Source: Brevibacillus brevis
GTDB taxonomy: Bacteria > Bacillota > Bacilli > Brevibacillales > Brevibacillaceae
Assembly (NCBI RefSeq): GCF_031583145.1
Contig: NZ_CP134050.1
Location: 30,001 to 94,000, forward strand
Length of the DNA: 64,000 nucleotides
Reading direction: 5' to 3'
Part shown: one piece after another, positions 14,125-25,087 of the stretch
How positions within the stretch are numbered: the stretch's first letter is position 1
How the letters are laid out: the number at the start of each line of letters is the position of its first letter
Notes under the pieces: model-generated
The model's input: the letters and a program-made list of their open reading frames with translations, nothing else
The model's database searches: none
What the model was told of the DNA's origin: nothing
Made by a program: the position numbers and the translations under genes

Positions 14125-15197
14125 TTGGAAACAGGCACAGAAAGCAGAAAAGGGAAAAGAATCGTTCTGCAACGTGGGAAAGCTTCATCAGGGGATATAA
14201 GTACGCTTAGAGAGAGCCAGACGACCATTCAAGAGGCGTTTGAACTGTTTGTGTGTATTAAAGAAGCAGAGAATGTAAAAACACGTACAAAGAGCGAATA
14301 CTATGTCCAGTACCGATACTTTGTGGATTGGCTCCAAGAGCAGCATTCAGAGGTTGTGTACGTGCAAGACGTGTCCACTTCAATGATTCGGTCTTACATC
14401 AACTACTTAGCTTATGAAAAGGAGAAATACGAAGGTATACCCTACCGTAGTGAAATGCTCGGTAATCAAAAGGGGTTATGCCTTACACCATCAATATCCG
14501 TATACGGTTTCTTAAATGCTGGTTCAACGTACTGGTCAGAGAAAAGCTAGTGCTTGATAGCCCTGTAAAGAACATAAAGTTGATGAAGGTCGATATAGAC
14601 TTGAAAGACCCTTTGACCGAAGATGAAGTCCGATTGCTACTTCAACAGCCAAATCAGCGACAGTATGCCCAATATCGTGATTATGTGATGCTCATGCTGT
14701 TTATCGACAGCGGAATGAGGGTTCAAGAGGTGTGCGCCCTTGATGTTGAGGATATTGACCTTACTACCAGATGTGTTCACTTGCCAGCAAGCAAAAATAA
14801 AAATCGGAAATCGAGGGTAATCCTGTTATCAGCGGAAGTCATTCGCCTTCTACAAGAATTGATTACCGAGACACGGCAATATTTCGATACTAATGTCCTT
14901 TTTGTCAGCAACTTTGGTGAGAGATTAACACCTGATGGCATAAGAACAAATATCAAAAAATACGCGAAGAGAGCGGGACTTAGAAAGACTGTGTCTCCTC
15001 ACGCATTTCGAAGGTTTTACGCGAAGCATTCTGCCTTGAACGGAATGGATTTGTTTTCATTACAGCGGATACTGGGACACGCTGATATCACCACCACAAG
15101 GCGTTATATACAGCTCAATAATGAGGATTTGGTCCAGCAGCATAATCAGTATAGTCCCTTGTCTAATGTTCTGAGAAAGAAAAGAAGAGAATACTAA
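14125..15197 (+). pseudogene. Tyrosine integrase, broken by a single-base frameshift
   Basis: Two overlapping frames make one tyrosine recombinase. The N-terminal part has the SAM-like core-binding domain (TIQEAFELFVCIKEAENVKT through SYINYLAYEKEK). The second frame, from about 14478, carries the catalytic domain with Arg (SGMRVQEVCALD), HAFRR (HxxR), GHADI and the nucleophile in TRRYIQL. The join falls in GGG TTA TG CCT: one added base would give Gly-Leu-Ser-Pro followed by YTINIRIRFLK, so a base appears lost at 14479-14480. A TTG at 14125 with AGGAGG is the likely start. It lies next to the left repeat, as expected of the island's own integrase. Confidence 0.85.
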
Positions 15198-15207
15198 CCA
15201 CAACTAA

Positions 15208-15252
15208 AATGAAACGCAGGAAAGCATGTGATTCCTGCGTTTCATTTTTTCA
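15208..15252 (+). terminator. Integrase terminator
   Basis: The stem AAATGAAACGCAGGAA / TTCCTGCGTTTCATTT with a 9-nt loop runs into T residues. It may also stop the convergent gene at 15274-15867. Confidence 0.88.
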
Positions 15253-15273
15253 ATATGAATGCTCTTTTTCGTT

Positions 15274-15867
15274 CTATAGCGTATATTCACTCAAAATAAA
15301 TTGTGGGTCTAATAAATAATCAATAGGGTACACATCGTCATTTGCTGTAATCAACGCTTTTACTAATCCAACTTTATATGGCCCTGTGATTTCGATGACA
15401 AGAAAAGCGTCCCGCTTTTTCGAGAGGGGATAAATCACATTGTTTGAATCAAATACTTTGTTCTCATAATCAAATGTAGAAATGTAGAAGGAAAGCCCTT
15501 GCCACTTTGTTTTATAAATCTTAAAGGCTCGATTTACTACTAGGTTGATGAGTTTGTCTTTTGTTAGATTCAATTCAATGCCAATTAAATACCCGTCCTT
15601 ATCCAAGTCATTACAATATTCCGCATCAATCTCAGTTCCGAGAGCCTGTTTGTAGGTTTTTTCGGACAAACTCATACCTTCAAGGAAATTACTTTTGTCT
15701 GATTCTATTTCCAAAGGTATCTGTAATGAATGTTCATCAACATATTGGCTTATTTTATTGTCTTTATCACATAGAAGTTTTTTCAAATTTTCTTTTGGTG
15801 GTTGTACATAGATATATCCCATATTACAGTAGGCATCACATGTAATAATCACTAGTGTCAGCTCCAT
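15274..15867 (-). CDS. Hypothetical protein, about 197 residues
   Basis: I do not recognise this family. The protein is acidic and soluble, with no signal peptide or membrane segment. It contains the stretches GYIYVQPPKENLKKLL near the N-terminus, IGIELNLTKDKLINLVVNRAFKIYKTKW in the middle and FLVIEITGPYKVGLVKALI near the C-terminus. The start is uncertain: ATG 15867 has no good ribosome site, while a GTG at 15852 lies 9 nt after GGAG. It converges with the integrase and lies alone between two terminators, as cargo genes of islands often do. Confidence 0.6.
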   Translation of the reverse strand: MELTLVIITCDAYCNMGYIYVQPPKENLKKLLCDKDNKISQYVDEHSLQIPLEIESDKSNFLEGMSLSEKTYKQALGTEIDAEYCNDLDKDGYLIGIELNLTKDKLINLVVNRAFKIYKTKWQGLSFYISTFDYENKVFDSNNVIYPLSKKRDAFLVIEITGPYKVGLVKALITANDDVYPIDYLLDPQFILSEYTL

Positions 15868-15944
15868 TTCATTTTCACATATTCAAGGCGAGTTTTATCT
15901 GACTATAGAATCTAGATAAAAAATACCATCGGCTGCACTTATGA

Positions 15945-15975
15945 AAAAATCTCAATTGAATTGAGATTTTATTTA
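15945..15975. terminator. Bidirectional terminator
   Basis: A perfect palindrome AATCTCAATT / AATTGAGATT is flanked by A and T runs. It separates the hypothetical gene from the frameshifted endonuclease-like gene. Confidence 0.65.
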
Positions 15976-16022
15976 TAAAACGATTACATTAAAAGGAATT
16001 TAGAGAGAGTGTTCTAAATGTT

Positions 16023-17077
16023 CTAATAAATTCTTTTTAAATCACCGTACTCAAATATATCCTCTAAACCATTGCTAATTACAAGCGAGTTATCTATATC
16101 AAAAGTAATCCAACTGTGATTATTGTTAAGATGCTTTATGGCGTAACGAAACATGTCCAATATTTTTTTGTCACTAGGTAGCTTGTCAGTCTTGGATATT
16201 ATGGTGATACTTTTCCACTCTTTTTATATAAATAATACCATCTTCTTTTAGCTTTGTTTGAAAACTCTTCAATTGTTAGTCTTCCAAATTTGACTTGTAA
16301 CCAATGACCTCCAAAATCGCATTCAATGTACAATTTGATACCTGGAAAAGCAACATCTAACAAATAATTTCCAACAGCATAATTGATTTTTCCACCAACT
16401 ACGTTTTTAATTTGAAGTTGTTGTCTGGAACAGGGGCCATTCCCATTCATACTTAATGTTTCTTTAGCTTTGTTTAATATTTCCTTGTTTTGCATGGGAT
16501 ATTTGACGTTATACTTTCTCAGTGTTGTATTAATCTGTTTCATTCTTACCTTTGGGTGTAGGGTAGGGCTAACATGTCCATATTTCTCTAAATTCGTTTT
16601 CATTATTTTCTCTTTAATCTCTTTATTTTGAGCAGGTGCTTTTGTTCCATACCGCTCCAAGACTGTCTGTTGAACTTTTTCTCTAATCAATCTGCTAACC
16701 ATACAATTTTCTCCACCATATCTTTTAATACAGGTATCCTTTTGCTTTTGTCTGATTTCTTGAATTTGGTTCGTACTTTCTACTCCATATTTTAGTAAAT
16801 TACTTTCCTTTATCTTCAGAGGTCTGCATTCATAACAACAATCCTTATTCAAATTCGCCTTTTTATGTTGTGTGGCATAATCTCCATATGCTTTTAGGCT
16901 CACGTTTTTTTCACAATAGTCACATAACACTTGAACAATAGCGCGACAACCATCTGTTAATTCATTAATATTAGCTTCAAAAGCATCTCCATATTCAGTG
17001 AAGATATATCCCTTTTTTATGTACCATTTTTTATTTCTTTTTGTCCATCTGATACTTATACTTTCATCCAGTAACAT
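16023..17077 (-). pseudogene. Homing-endonuclease-like protein, frameshifted in an A tract
   Basis: ATG 17077 has AAGGAGG 7 nt upstream and opens a protein with an N-terminal zinc-binding segment (CDYCEKN ... CCYEC), three or more repeats of the type K-(Y/R)YG-(5-8)-(Q/N)-(2)-EI-(R/K)-K around residues 90-200, and a C-terminal nuclease-like region (LDVAFPGIKLYIECDFGGHW). Such repeats accompany phage homing endonucleases. The reading frame stops at 16199, but the next frame continues at once with EWKSITIISKTDKLPSD to a stop at 16023. Restoring one A to the AAAAA tract joins them (LYKKEWKSI). The gene is therefore either a recent pseudogene or carries a sequencing error. Confidence 0.7.
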
Positions 17078-17809
17078 GGCACTACCTCCTTGAAGGGATA
17101 TAATTCCCAAACATGGGAGGATAATTCGTGAATTTAAATTATTTATTCTGCCAAATGCCAAAGAAAGTATTCACCTGTTACAGATATTTTTATGTGATTA
17201 ACAAAGAACGTGCTGGTGGTTCATGTTGAACGAAAAAAGTCTGTACAGTTGGAAGATAATGGGGTACCAAATAGTGGTGAGTTTCAGCATCAAGAGAGAA
17301 AGTTGATTGCATAGGGTTTACGCGATTTCGTAATTCCCTAGGTCGTTTGCTTTTTGGTTTAGGTCTGAGATTGACAGGGATAAAATCGCAACACTTTTTG
17401 GAGCAGTAAACCCATTTGCCACGAGAAGGAGAATCGTGTAAAGGGTCTTAGGCTGTCTGTTTCGTAAAATCCGTTCTATTACACCCTTATATAACAATAT
17501 AGTTAGTACGTTTCAATAAGAGTTTTTCTATTACATTATACATGTACTTATTGTTAAATGAGGGAGGAGTTGAACGGATTTTAAAATTTTACAAAAACGA
17601 ACTAATAATCGGATGAATCTAAAACAGTGGAATAAGTTATGGAAAAAACACTATGTAAAATGTAAGGGTAAAAAAATTAAGTCCTTTATCATGTAACATG
17701 GCAGGTAAATTTGGAATGCAATTGCCAAACCGAATATGAATTACTTTGACCAACACAAATGAGTGCTGGTCTTTTTTTTGCACAAAAAAACTGTTGGAGT
17801 GATTGAGAT
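17078..17809. other. Gene-poor stretch of the island with inverted repeat
   Basis: I find no convincing coding sequence in these 730 bases. Twelve-base inverted repeats, TAAAATCCGTTC at 17465-17476 and its complement at 17572-17583, bracket about 95 bp of AT-rich DNA. A hairpin GACCAACAC / GTGCTGGTC (one mismatch) followed by eight T, at 17748-17780, is a probable terminator just before the small gene at 17810. Confidence 0.5.
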
Positions 17810-17983
17810 ATGAGAGCGGAGACAGATTACTTCTTTTGTTACACCCCCAAGATGATGGCACATCTGAAGAAAAGTGGATTTAGATACATTTGTTCTGCGT
17901 TACATGAGAAGAGCGGCAATAGGTTTTGGTTGTTTCAGAGAAGTCCAGGAATGCAAGAGTGTATTGATAGTTTTAAGGGATAG
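17810..17983 (+). CDS. 57-residue DUF5659-like small protein
   Basis: The ORF starts at ATG 17810 with TTGGAGTGATTG upstream and ends at TAG 17981. The product has the layout of small phage and plasmid proteins of the DUF5659 type: a short helix (YTPKMMAHLKKSGF), a strand (YICSALHEKSGN), a strand (RFWLFQRSP) and a final helix (MQECIDSFK). The same TTGGAGTGATT ribosome site precedes the gene at 21651, suggesting a common origin of these island genes. The role is unknown. Family membership is from memory and unverified. Confidence 0.6.
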   Translation: MRAETDYFFCYTPKMMAHLKKSGFRYICSALHEKSGNRFWLFQRSPGMQECIDSFKG

Positions 17984-18147
17984 GATTTTGCCAGTGGATA
18001 ATCAATCGTATGGGATAAATAGACAGGAGAGATGGCGAAATGGCGAGAAAACGACAAGCATTCTTTACAGCTGTATTTTGCAACTCAAAAATGCAGAGTT
18101 TGGCGGCCAATTTATGCAGAACACTGCCAACATCAATACAAAAGAAT

Positions 18148-20378
<2,231 letters not shown>

Positions 20379-21650
20379 TCCTCTCACTCCCTCAGATTTT
20401 CGCCAAATCCAAGGGTAGATTTTGTAGGGGGATGTTGGCAAGTGCCTTTTTCATGGCCTCAGAATTGCGGTGGAACTCTGCAGTTTTCCGCCGCAATTCT
20501 CTGCACTTTTATCCTGCCATAAACAACAGCGAAAGAAATGAGAGAATTGATGGATGTTAATGAGTTTCAAAACTATGTGCATATGCCTAATGAAATCTAT
20601 TCTGATTTCACAAGAGCATTTGCAGAATTGAAAGAGGAAACAGATAATGGTACAAGGTCATCACACATTGCATATGCTTTTGGATACACCTTCTTGGCGC
20701 ACTATATGTGGAGATATGCAAGATTTTACACTTGGAACAATGCAAAAGGTTCTGTACCTATCAACGAAGCAATCATTAAGCAGATGTTGGGTTTCCCTGC
20801 TAAATCGGAAGCATACACTTGGTTGACCAAAAACAAAACTGGATTCTTAGAACAGATTGGTTACATTAACAAGGTTACTGATAAGCCAATTGCTTATTAT
20901 CACGATGAAGATAGGATAGACCTTTTCTTTTCAATGGAGAGCGAATGTGGTTCGCCAGATAAGGTCAATCATAAAGGTTGGAAAGTAGCAATGCCAGTTA
21001 AAGGTATGTGGAGAAACCCAGAAGATAAAGGAAAATATACCTTAGAAACAGGCACATTTCACATCATCGACAACACGCACATGATTGATATGGATACATT
21101 CATCTACTGCATCACGAATCCAGAGTTGGGTGTTGAAGGATTCTATCTGTATTCCTTTTTGAAATTTATGACAGACAAGTTCAACAACGCTTTTGACTGT
21201 TCCAATATGAGAATGGCCAGAATGACAGGTTTATCGGTTGATGAAATCAAGAATCAAATCAACAACTTGGAGCGATACAACATGATTACGAATGACCACA
21301 AACCTTACTGCTTGGATAAGCCAAAGGATAAGAAGTGTAAAGCAAACACTTATGGCATCCTTGAACATGACCAGTTCGCAAAGAACTTGATGCAGATGAA
21401 TGTGATTCCAAAGCAAGTTAAAATCTCCAAAGAGAGATATAAACGTGAGGTTGGATGGGCGAACGAGCGTGAGATTGATGGCAATATCATAGACACAGAC
21501 ACAGGTGAGATTATCAGAAGTGTTCCGAATTTCACTGTAGATGACATTGAGGATATGGACATGGAAGACTTGCCTTTTGAGTTCCAGTAAAAGCAATCCA
21601 TTCGAGGGAGAGTGGGTTGCTTTTTAATTTGACTAATTGGAGTGATTCAA

Positions 21651-21938
21651 ATGATATTTGCAAAGGAAATGGTTCGTATTTGGGGATTAAAGCACAGTGG
21701 CGAAGAAATGGTTCAGAAAGTGGTATTTGGGCAGACAGACAAGTCAACGTATAAGTTCCAGAGCGGTGGTGGCTCTGGATTCTTCAACTATCAGAAGATG
21801 CGTTGGTACGATTGCGTGAATGAGCAATGGCGTGTCACTGATGAGCTGCCTTTGTTTGGTGAATTTATCATCGACTTGGCAACAGGAAATGTGGACATTG
21901 ACGTTCACTTTCACAGGAGAAAAACACTTGTAGTTTAA
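21651..21938 (+). CDS. Hypothetical small island protein, 95 residues
   Basis: ATG 21651 follows TTGGAGTG, the same ribosome site type as the gene at 17810. The product begins MIFAKEMVRIWGLKHSG and has an FQSGGGSGFFNYQKMRWYD stretch, a WRVTDELP turn and a DVHFHRRK tail. No family is recognised. It follows the IS-split gene by 60 nt and is likely to be cotranscribed with it. Confidence 0.55.
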   Translation: MIFAKEMVRIWGLKHSGEEMVQKVVFGQTDKSTYKFQSGGGSGFFNYQKMRWYDCVNEQWRVTDELPLFGEFIIDLATGNVDIDVHFHRRKTLVV

Positions 21939-22069
21939 AGGAGTCGATGAACCGTCAGAGTACGTCCAATCGCGTTATTGGTTCGTATCGTAAAATCTGC
22001 TCACGGGGTTTGTGAGTGGGAGAGTTCGCCCCGCTCCAATCAGCCTTGATGGTTGGAAACCTGTAAAGT

Positions 22070-22090
22070 ACCCCCTAATGGCTAGGGGGT
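22070..22090. terminator. Hairpin at the end of the second recombinase gene
   Basis: The stem ACCCCCT / AGGGGGT lies between converging genes and touches the recombinase stop codon. T tracts are weak. Confidence 0.4.
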
Positions 22091-22998
22091 TACATCTTAT
22101 TCAATGCTTTAAGCTGTTCTTCTTGGCTGGGGTCAATGTATATAGCAGTGGTTTGGATTGATTCATGTCTTGCAAGTCGTCTAATAACCTCGATTGGTGT
22201 ACCTGCGTTAGCAAGGTTCTTGCAAAATGAATGGCGAAAACGGTGAGGTGTGATATTATCCATGTTTGCTAGTTTAGCATATTTATCGAGCATGACTTGT
22301 ATTCCCCTTACCCCTAATTGTCCGCTTCTTTCTGATACAAACAGGGAGGAGGATTCAACATATTTTTCGTCAGTCAATGATTGGCGATATTTTAGCCATT
22401 GACGCAAGTTCTTACTGTATTTGTTGATTAAAACAACAGTAGCATACTTTCCATGCTTCCCTTCCCTTATGGTCAGAGTAGTATCTCCATTTACCTTCAC
22501 ATCATCTAGTTTTAATTCCTCAATTTCTGCTACCCTAAGACCCGCATAGAGCATAATGTCGATGATTGCGAGGTTTCTAATGCGCTTAGATTCATTCTTC
22601 TCCAATTCTACATAGCTGATGAAGCGTTCTTGTTCTTCTTTGGTCAGCCATTTAGATGTATCCTTTTCACCAACTTTATCTGTGGTTTGTATCTTCTGAA
22701 TCTTTATCCTAGTCATGGGATTATCTGAAATAAGTCCTTGTTCAGCAAGATAAGAGAAGAAAGTTCTTAGTGAAGCTATACTTTTGTTTATGGTCGCTTG
22801 CTTACGATTCAGTCTGTGTTTCATATACCCAAGATACTCTTTAACATCTATCGGTTTTATTTCTGTTATGTTGCTGTGTCCTGTTGAGCCTATGTACCAA
22901 TCAGTGAATTGGTTTATGGTTGTCCTATATGCTTTGATTGTTTTTTCATCCTTGCCTTCTTCATGAAGCCAGTTCAGAAACTGATTGAGGTGTTCCAT
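22090..22998 (-). CDS. Tyrosine recombinase/integrase, intact
   Basis: The 302-residue protein has an N-terminal core-binding domain (residues 1-95, KTIKAYRTTINQFTDWY) and a complete catalytic domain: Arg in AGLRVAEIEEL, the Lys strand region REGKHGKYA, HRFRHSF (HxxR), ARHESIQTT and the nucleophile Tyr in TAIYID. It resembles phage and ICE XerC-like integrases. It lies in the middle of the island rather than at an end, so it may belong to a second element nested in or fused with the first. Three TTCTACGAA repeats lie directly upstream of it. Confidence 0.9.
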   Translation of the reverse strand: MEHLNQFLNWLHEEGKDEKTIKAYRTTINQFTDWYIGSTGHSNITEIKPIDVKEYLGYMKHRLNRKQATINKSIASLRTFFSYLAEQGLISDNPMTRIKIQKIQTTDKVGEKDTSKWLTKEEQERFISYVELEKNESKRIRNLAIIDIMLYAGLRVAEIEELKLDDVKVNGDTTLTIREGKHGKYATVVLINKYSKNLRQWLKYRQSLTDEKYVESSSLFVSERSGQLGVRGIQVMLDKYAKLANMDNITPHRFRHSFCKNLANAGTPIEVIRRLARHESIQTTAIYIDPSQEEQLKALNKM

Positions 22999-23025
22999 AT
23001 AGTAATCCTCCTACATTTCAAGGTA

Positions 23026-23123
23026 TTCTACGAACAATTAATTTGTTGATTTTAAAGTGTTCTACGAATAATATAGTATAATTCGGAGGTATATTCAACA
23101 CAGAATATTAATTCTACGAACAA
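23026..23123. repeat. Three direct repeats TTCTACGAAYAA upstream of the recombinase
   Basis: Copies occur at 23026-23037, 23060-23071 and 23112-23123, all in the same direction, with 22- and 40-bp gaps. They lie between the recombinase (minus strand) and the membrane-protein gene (plus strand), the place expected for recombinase binding sites or an operator. Confidence 0.65.
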
Positions 23124-23196
23124 ATTTGCAATCGAAACTAACCAAAAGTTTTTTCGTATAACTAGTATGATTAGAACACTTGAGAGGTGGTCAGCG

Positions 23197-23682
23197 ATGA
23201 CTTCAAAAAATGTTGAGAAAAAGAAAGAGCCACTAGGAGGTATAGCTGTTGCCATTTCTATGGTATTAGCAGCGCTATTTTTATTTCTTAATCCATCATA
23301 TTTAGGAATTGTTATAGTCACAAATACTGTAGGTACAGTGTTAATGATTTTTGGGATAATTGGATTAAGTATCGAAATTAACAAAATGATAGGTGAGAAG
23401 CCAATCGGTTTTGATGATGTTGGATTAGGTTTCGCATTTTTGGTTTTTTGGGCAATAATTTATCACTATTTTGGTGGTGTAATTGTCAACTGGATACTTT
23501 TGTTTTTTTTATTCTTTGGATTATATGGAAGTGTTTTGGGCATTGCGAAAATAATCAACTTTGTCTCGTTTGAAGTACATAATAAAAAGCAAAAATGGTT
23601 ACGATTTGCTGTTTTTTTAATACAAGTCCTTGGATTTGGCGCTACTATTCTACAATACTTAACATCATTTAAACTAATGTAA
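23197..23682 (+). CDS. Hypothetical membrane protein with about four helices
   Basis: ATG 23197 (MTSKNVEKKKEP) has GAGGTGG upstream and is preferred to the upstream ATG at 23167. After a charged N-terminus there are hydrophobic segments at about residues 14-32, 35-55, 70-92, 98-118 and a final one near 135-155. No family is recognised. It is divergent from the recombinase and has its own terminator. Confidence 0.65.
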   Translation: MTSKNVEKKKEPLGGIAVAISMVLAALFLFLNPSYLGIVIVTNTVGTVLMIFGIIGLSIEINKMIGEKPIGFDDVGLGFAFLVFWAIIYHYFGGVIVNWILLFFLFFGLYGSVLGIAKIINFVSFEVHNKKQKWLRFAVFLIQVLGFGATILQYLTSFKLM

Positions 23683-23711
23683 AGAACATTCATTACGAAT
23701 GTTCTTTTTAT
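23683..23711 (+). terminator. Terminator of the membrane-protein gene
   Basis: The stem AGAACATTC / GAATGTTCT with a 5-nt loop is followed by TTTTTAT. Confidence 0.85.
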
Positions 23712-23964
23712 ATGACAAAGTCAGGTAGTCTAGAATGGGGGAGTAATGATAAAAAGCTATGGAATCTACTTCAGAGTAGATGGAGCTTCTGGTCTGTAAT
23801 ATTAGCGCTCACGTACTTTGTCGGTGAAGGAATCACCCTTAATAGTGTGAGAGGAGACAAGACATCAACGTTTGTAATTGCATTAAGAACCGTAACTTAT
23901 CAAACAATATAATCGAACAAAAAGGGATGAGAACAAGTCACTTAAAAAATGAAAGCAGATATAA

Positions 23965-24117
<153 letters not shown>

Positions 24118-24190
24118 GTTGTTAGGGCTTTAAAAGAGTGGTAATCATAAAGTTAAATAGATAGGGATATGTTTCCAAATCAGGTTGTTG

Positions 24191-24235
24191 TATAATAACG
24201 TCGGAAGTCAAAATCATATTGATAAAAATCAATAT
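24191..24235 (+). promoter_or_regulatory. -10 box and perfect inverted repeat before the nuclease gene
   Basis: TATAAT lies at 24191-24196, with no clear -35. A perfect dyad, ATATTGAT-AAAA-ATCAATAT, lies at 24216-24235 between the putative transcription start and the ribosome site (AAAGGAG) of the nuclease gene. It could be an operator for autoregulation or an RNA hairpin. Confidence 0.55.
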
Positions 24236-24248
24236 AAAGGAGATATAA

Positions 24249-25016
24249 ATGGAACTTACTGAAATTTTAGATTCTATAGAAATTCTAATAGAATCTAGTA
24301 AAGAAGACTTCGGAAGCAAACAGTATGTGGCATATGAAAAATATGTTACCGAATACAATGAAATCTTGAATAATCTTCATTCGCTTGAGATGTTCAAAGA
24401 ACTTAAACTAATAGAATACGTACCTTCAGGAAAGAAAGCCGCTTCGGGTGTAGGTATTACCCAGGCTGAAATAGCAAAACATAGGGAAGTTGTTTATGAA
24501 GCCACAAAACTCTATAAAAGAGTACGAACAATTCTTAAGCCAACTTCTGAAGAAGTGAACCCCTTAAATATTTTAGAATTGCTCTTTGTGAAATTCCACT
24601 CTGTTGCTAGACAATTGAGAGTAAGACATAGTAAAAGAGATACGTTAGACGTTAATGATGAATACGACGTTCAAGATTTACTGCATGCTCTATTGAAGAT
24701 TTACTTTGATGATATCAGAGTAGAAGAATGGACTCCAAGTTATGCGGGGAGTTCTAAAAGAATGGATTTCTTACTAAAAAATGAAGGCATCGTTGTAGAA
24801 GTGAAGAAAACAAGGGATAAATTATCAGATAAAGAAGTCGGGGAACAGTTGATAATAGATACCGCAACCTATGAAGTACATCCAAATTGCAAGACGTTAG
24901 TATGCTTTGTTTATGACCCAGAGGGTAGAATTGGTAATCCTAAAGGGCTTGAAAATGACCTCTCAAAAGAATCGGAGCAAGGGATGAATGTGTATACATA
25001 CATTTTCCCAAAATGA
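24249..25016 (+). CDS. PD-(D/E)XK nuclease-like protein, probable defence gene
   Basis: The 255-residue protein starts at ATG 24249 with AAAGGAG. Residues 1-100 are helical and probably form a regulatory or oligomerising region. Residues 137-255 form a PD-(D/E)XK fold nuclease: DVQDLLHALLKIYFDD, then WTPSYAGSSKRMDFLL with Asp173, then VVEVKKTR with Glu184 and Lys186, the D-x10-ExK spacing of the family. The end, FVYDPEGRIGNP, is typical of the restriction-enzyme-like group I recall as DpnII/MboI-type REase; this name is from memory. It is followed 71 nt later by a P-loop ATPase gene. Together they look like an anti-phage effector and sensor pair. The target and trigger are unknown. Confidence 0.75.
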   Translation: MELTEILDSIEILIESSKEDFGSKQYVAYEKYVTEYNEILNNLHSLEMFKELKLIEYVPSGKKAASGVGITQAEIAKHREVVYEATKLYKRVRTILKPTSEEVNPLNILELLFVKFHSVARQLRVRHSKRDTLDVNDEYDVQDLLHALLKIYFDDIRVEEWTPSYAGSSKRMDFLLKNEGIVVEVKKTRDKLSDKEVGEQLIIDTATYEVHPNCKTLVCFVYDPEGRIGNPKGLENDLSKESEQGMNVYTYIFPK

Positions 25017-25087
25017 TATATAAAGTTTACAGCCCATAATGCAAATTCGTAATTTTGGAATATTATTTTAAAGGATGGAAATCTTAT

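Noticed and set aside
14461-14480. Programmed -1 frameshift at AAAAGGGG in the integrase
   Set aside because: Integrases do not need frameshifting, no stimulatory hairpin is evident, and a one-base loss at the next codon restores the conserved Leu-Ser-Pro more simply.
21947-22015. 22-codon ORF with AAAGGAG site after the 95-residue island gene
   Set aside because: Too short and without recognisable features; noted only for its ribosome site.
23712-23912. 66-codon ORF after the membrane-protein gene
   Set aside because: It starts within a terminator T tract without a ribosome site and shows no family features.
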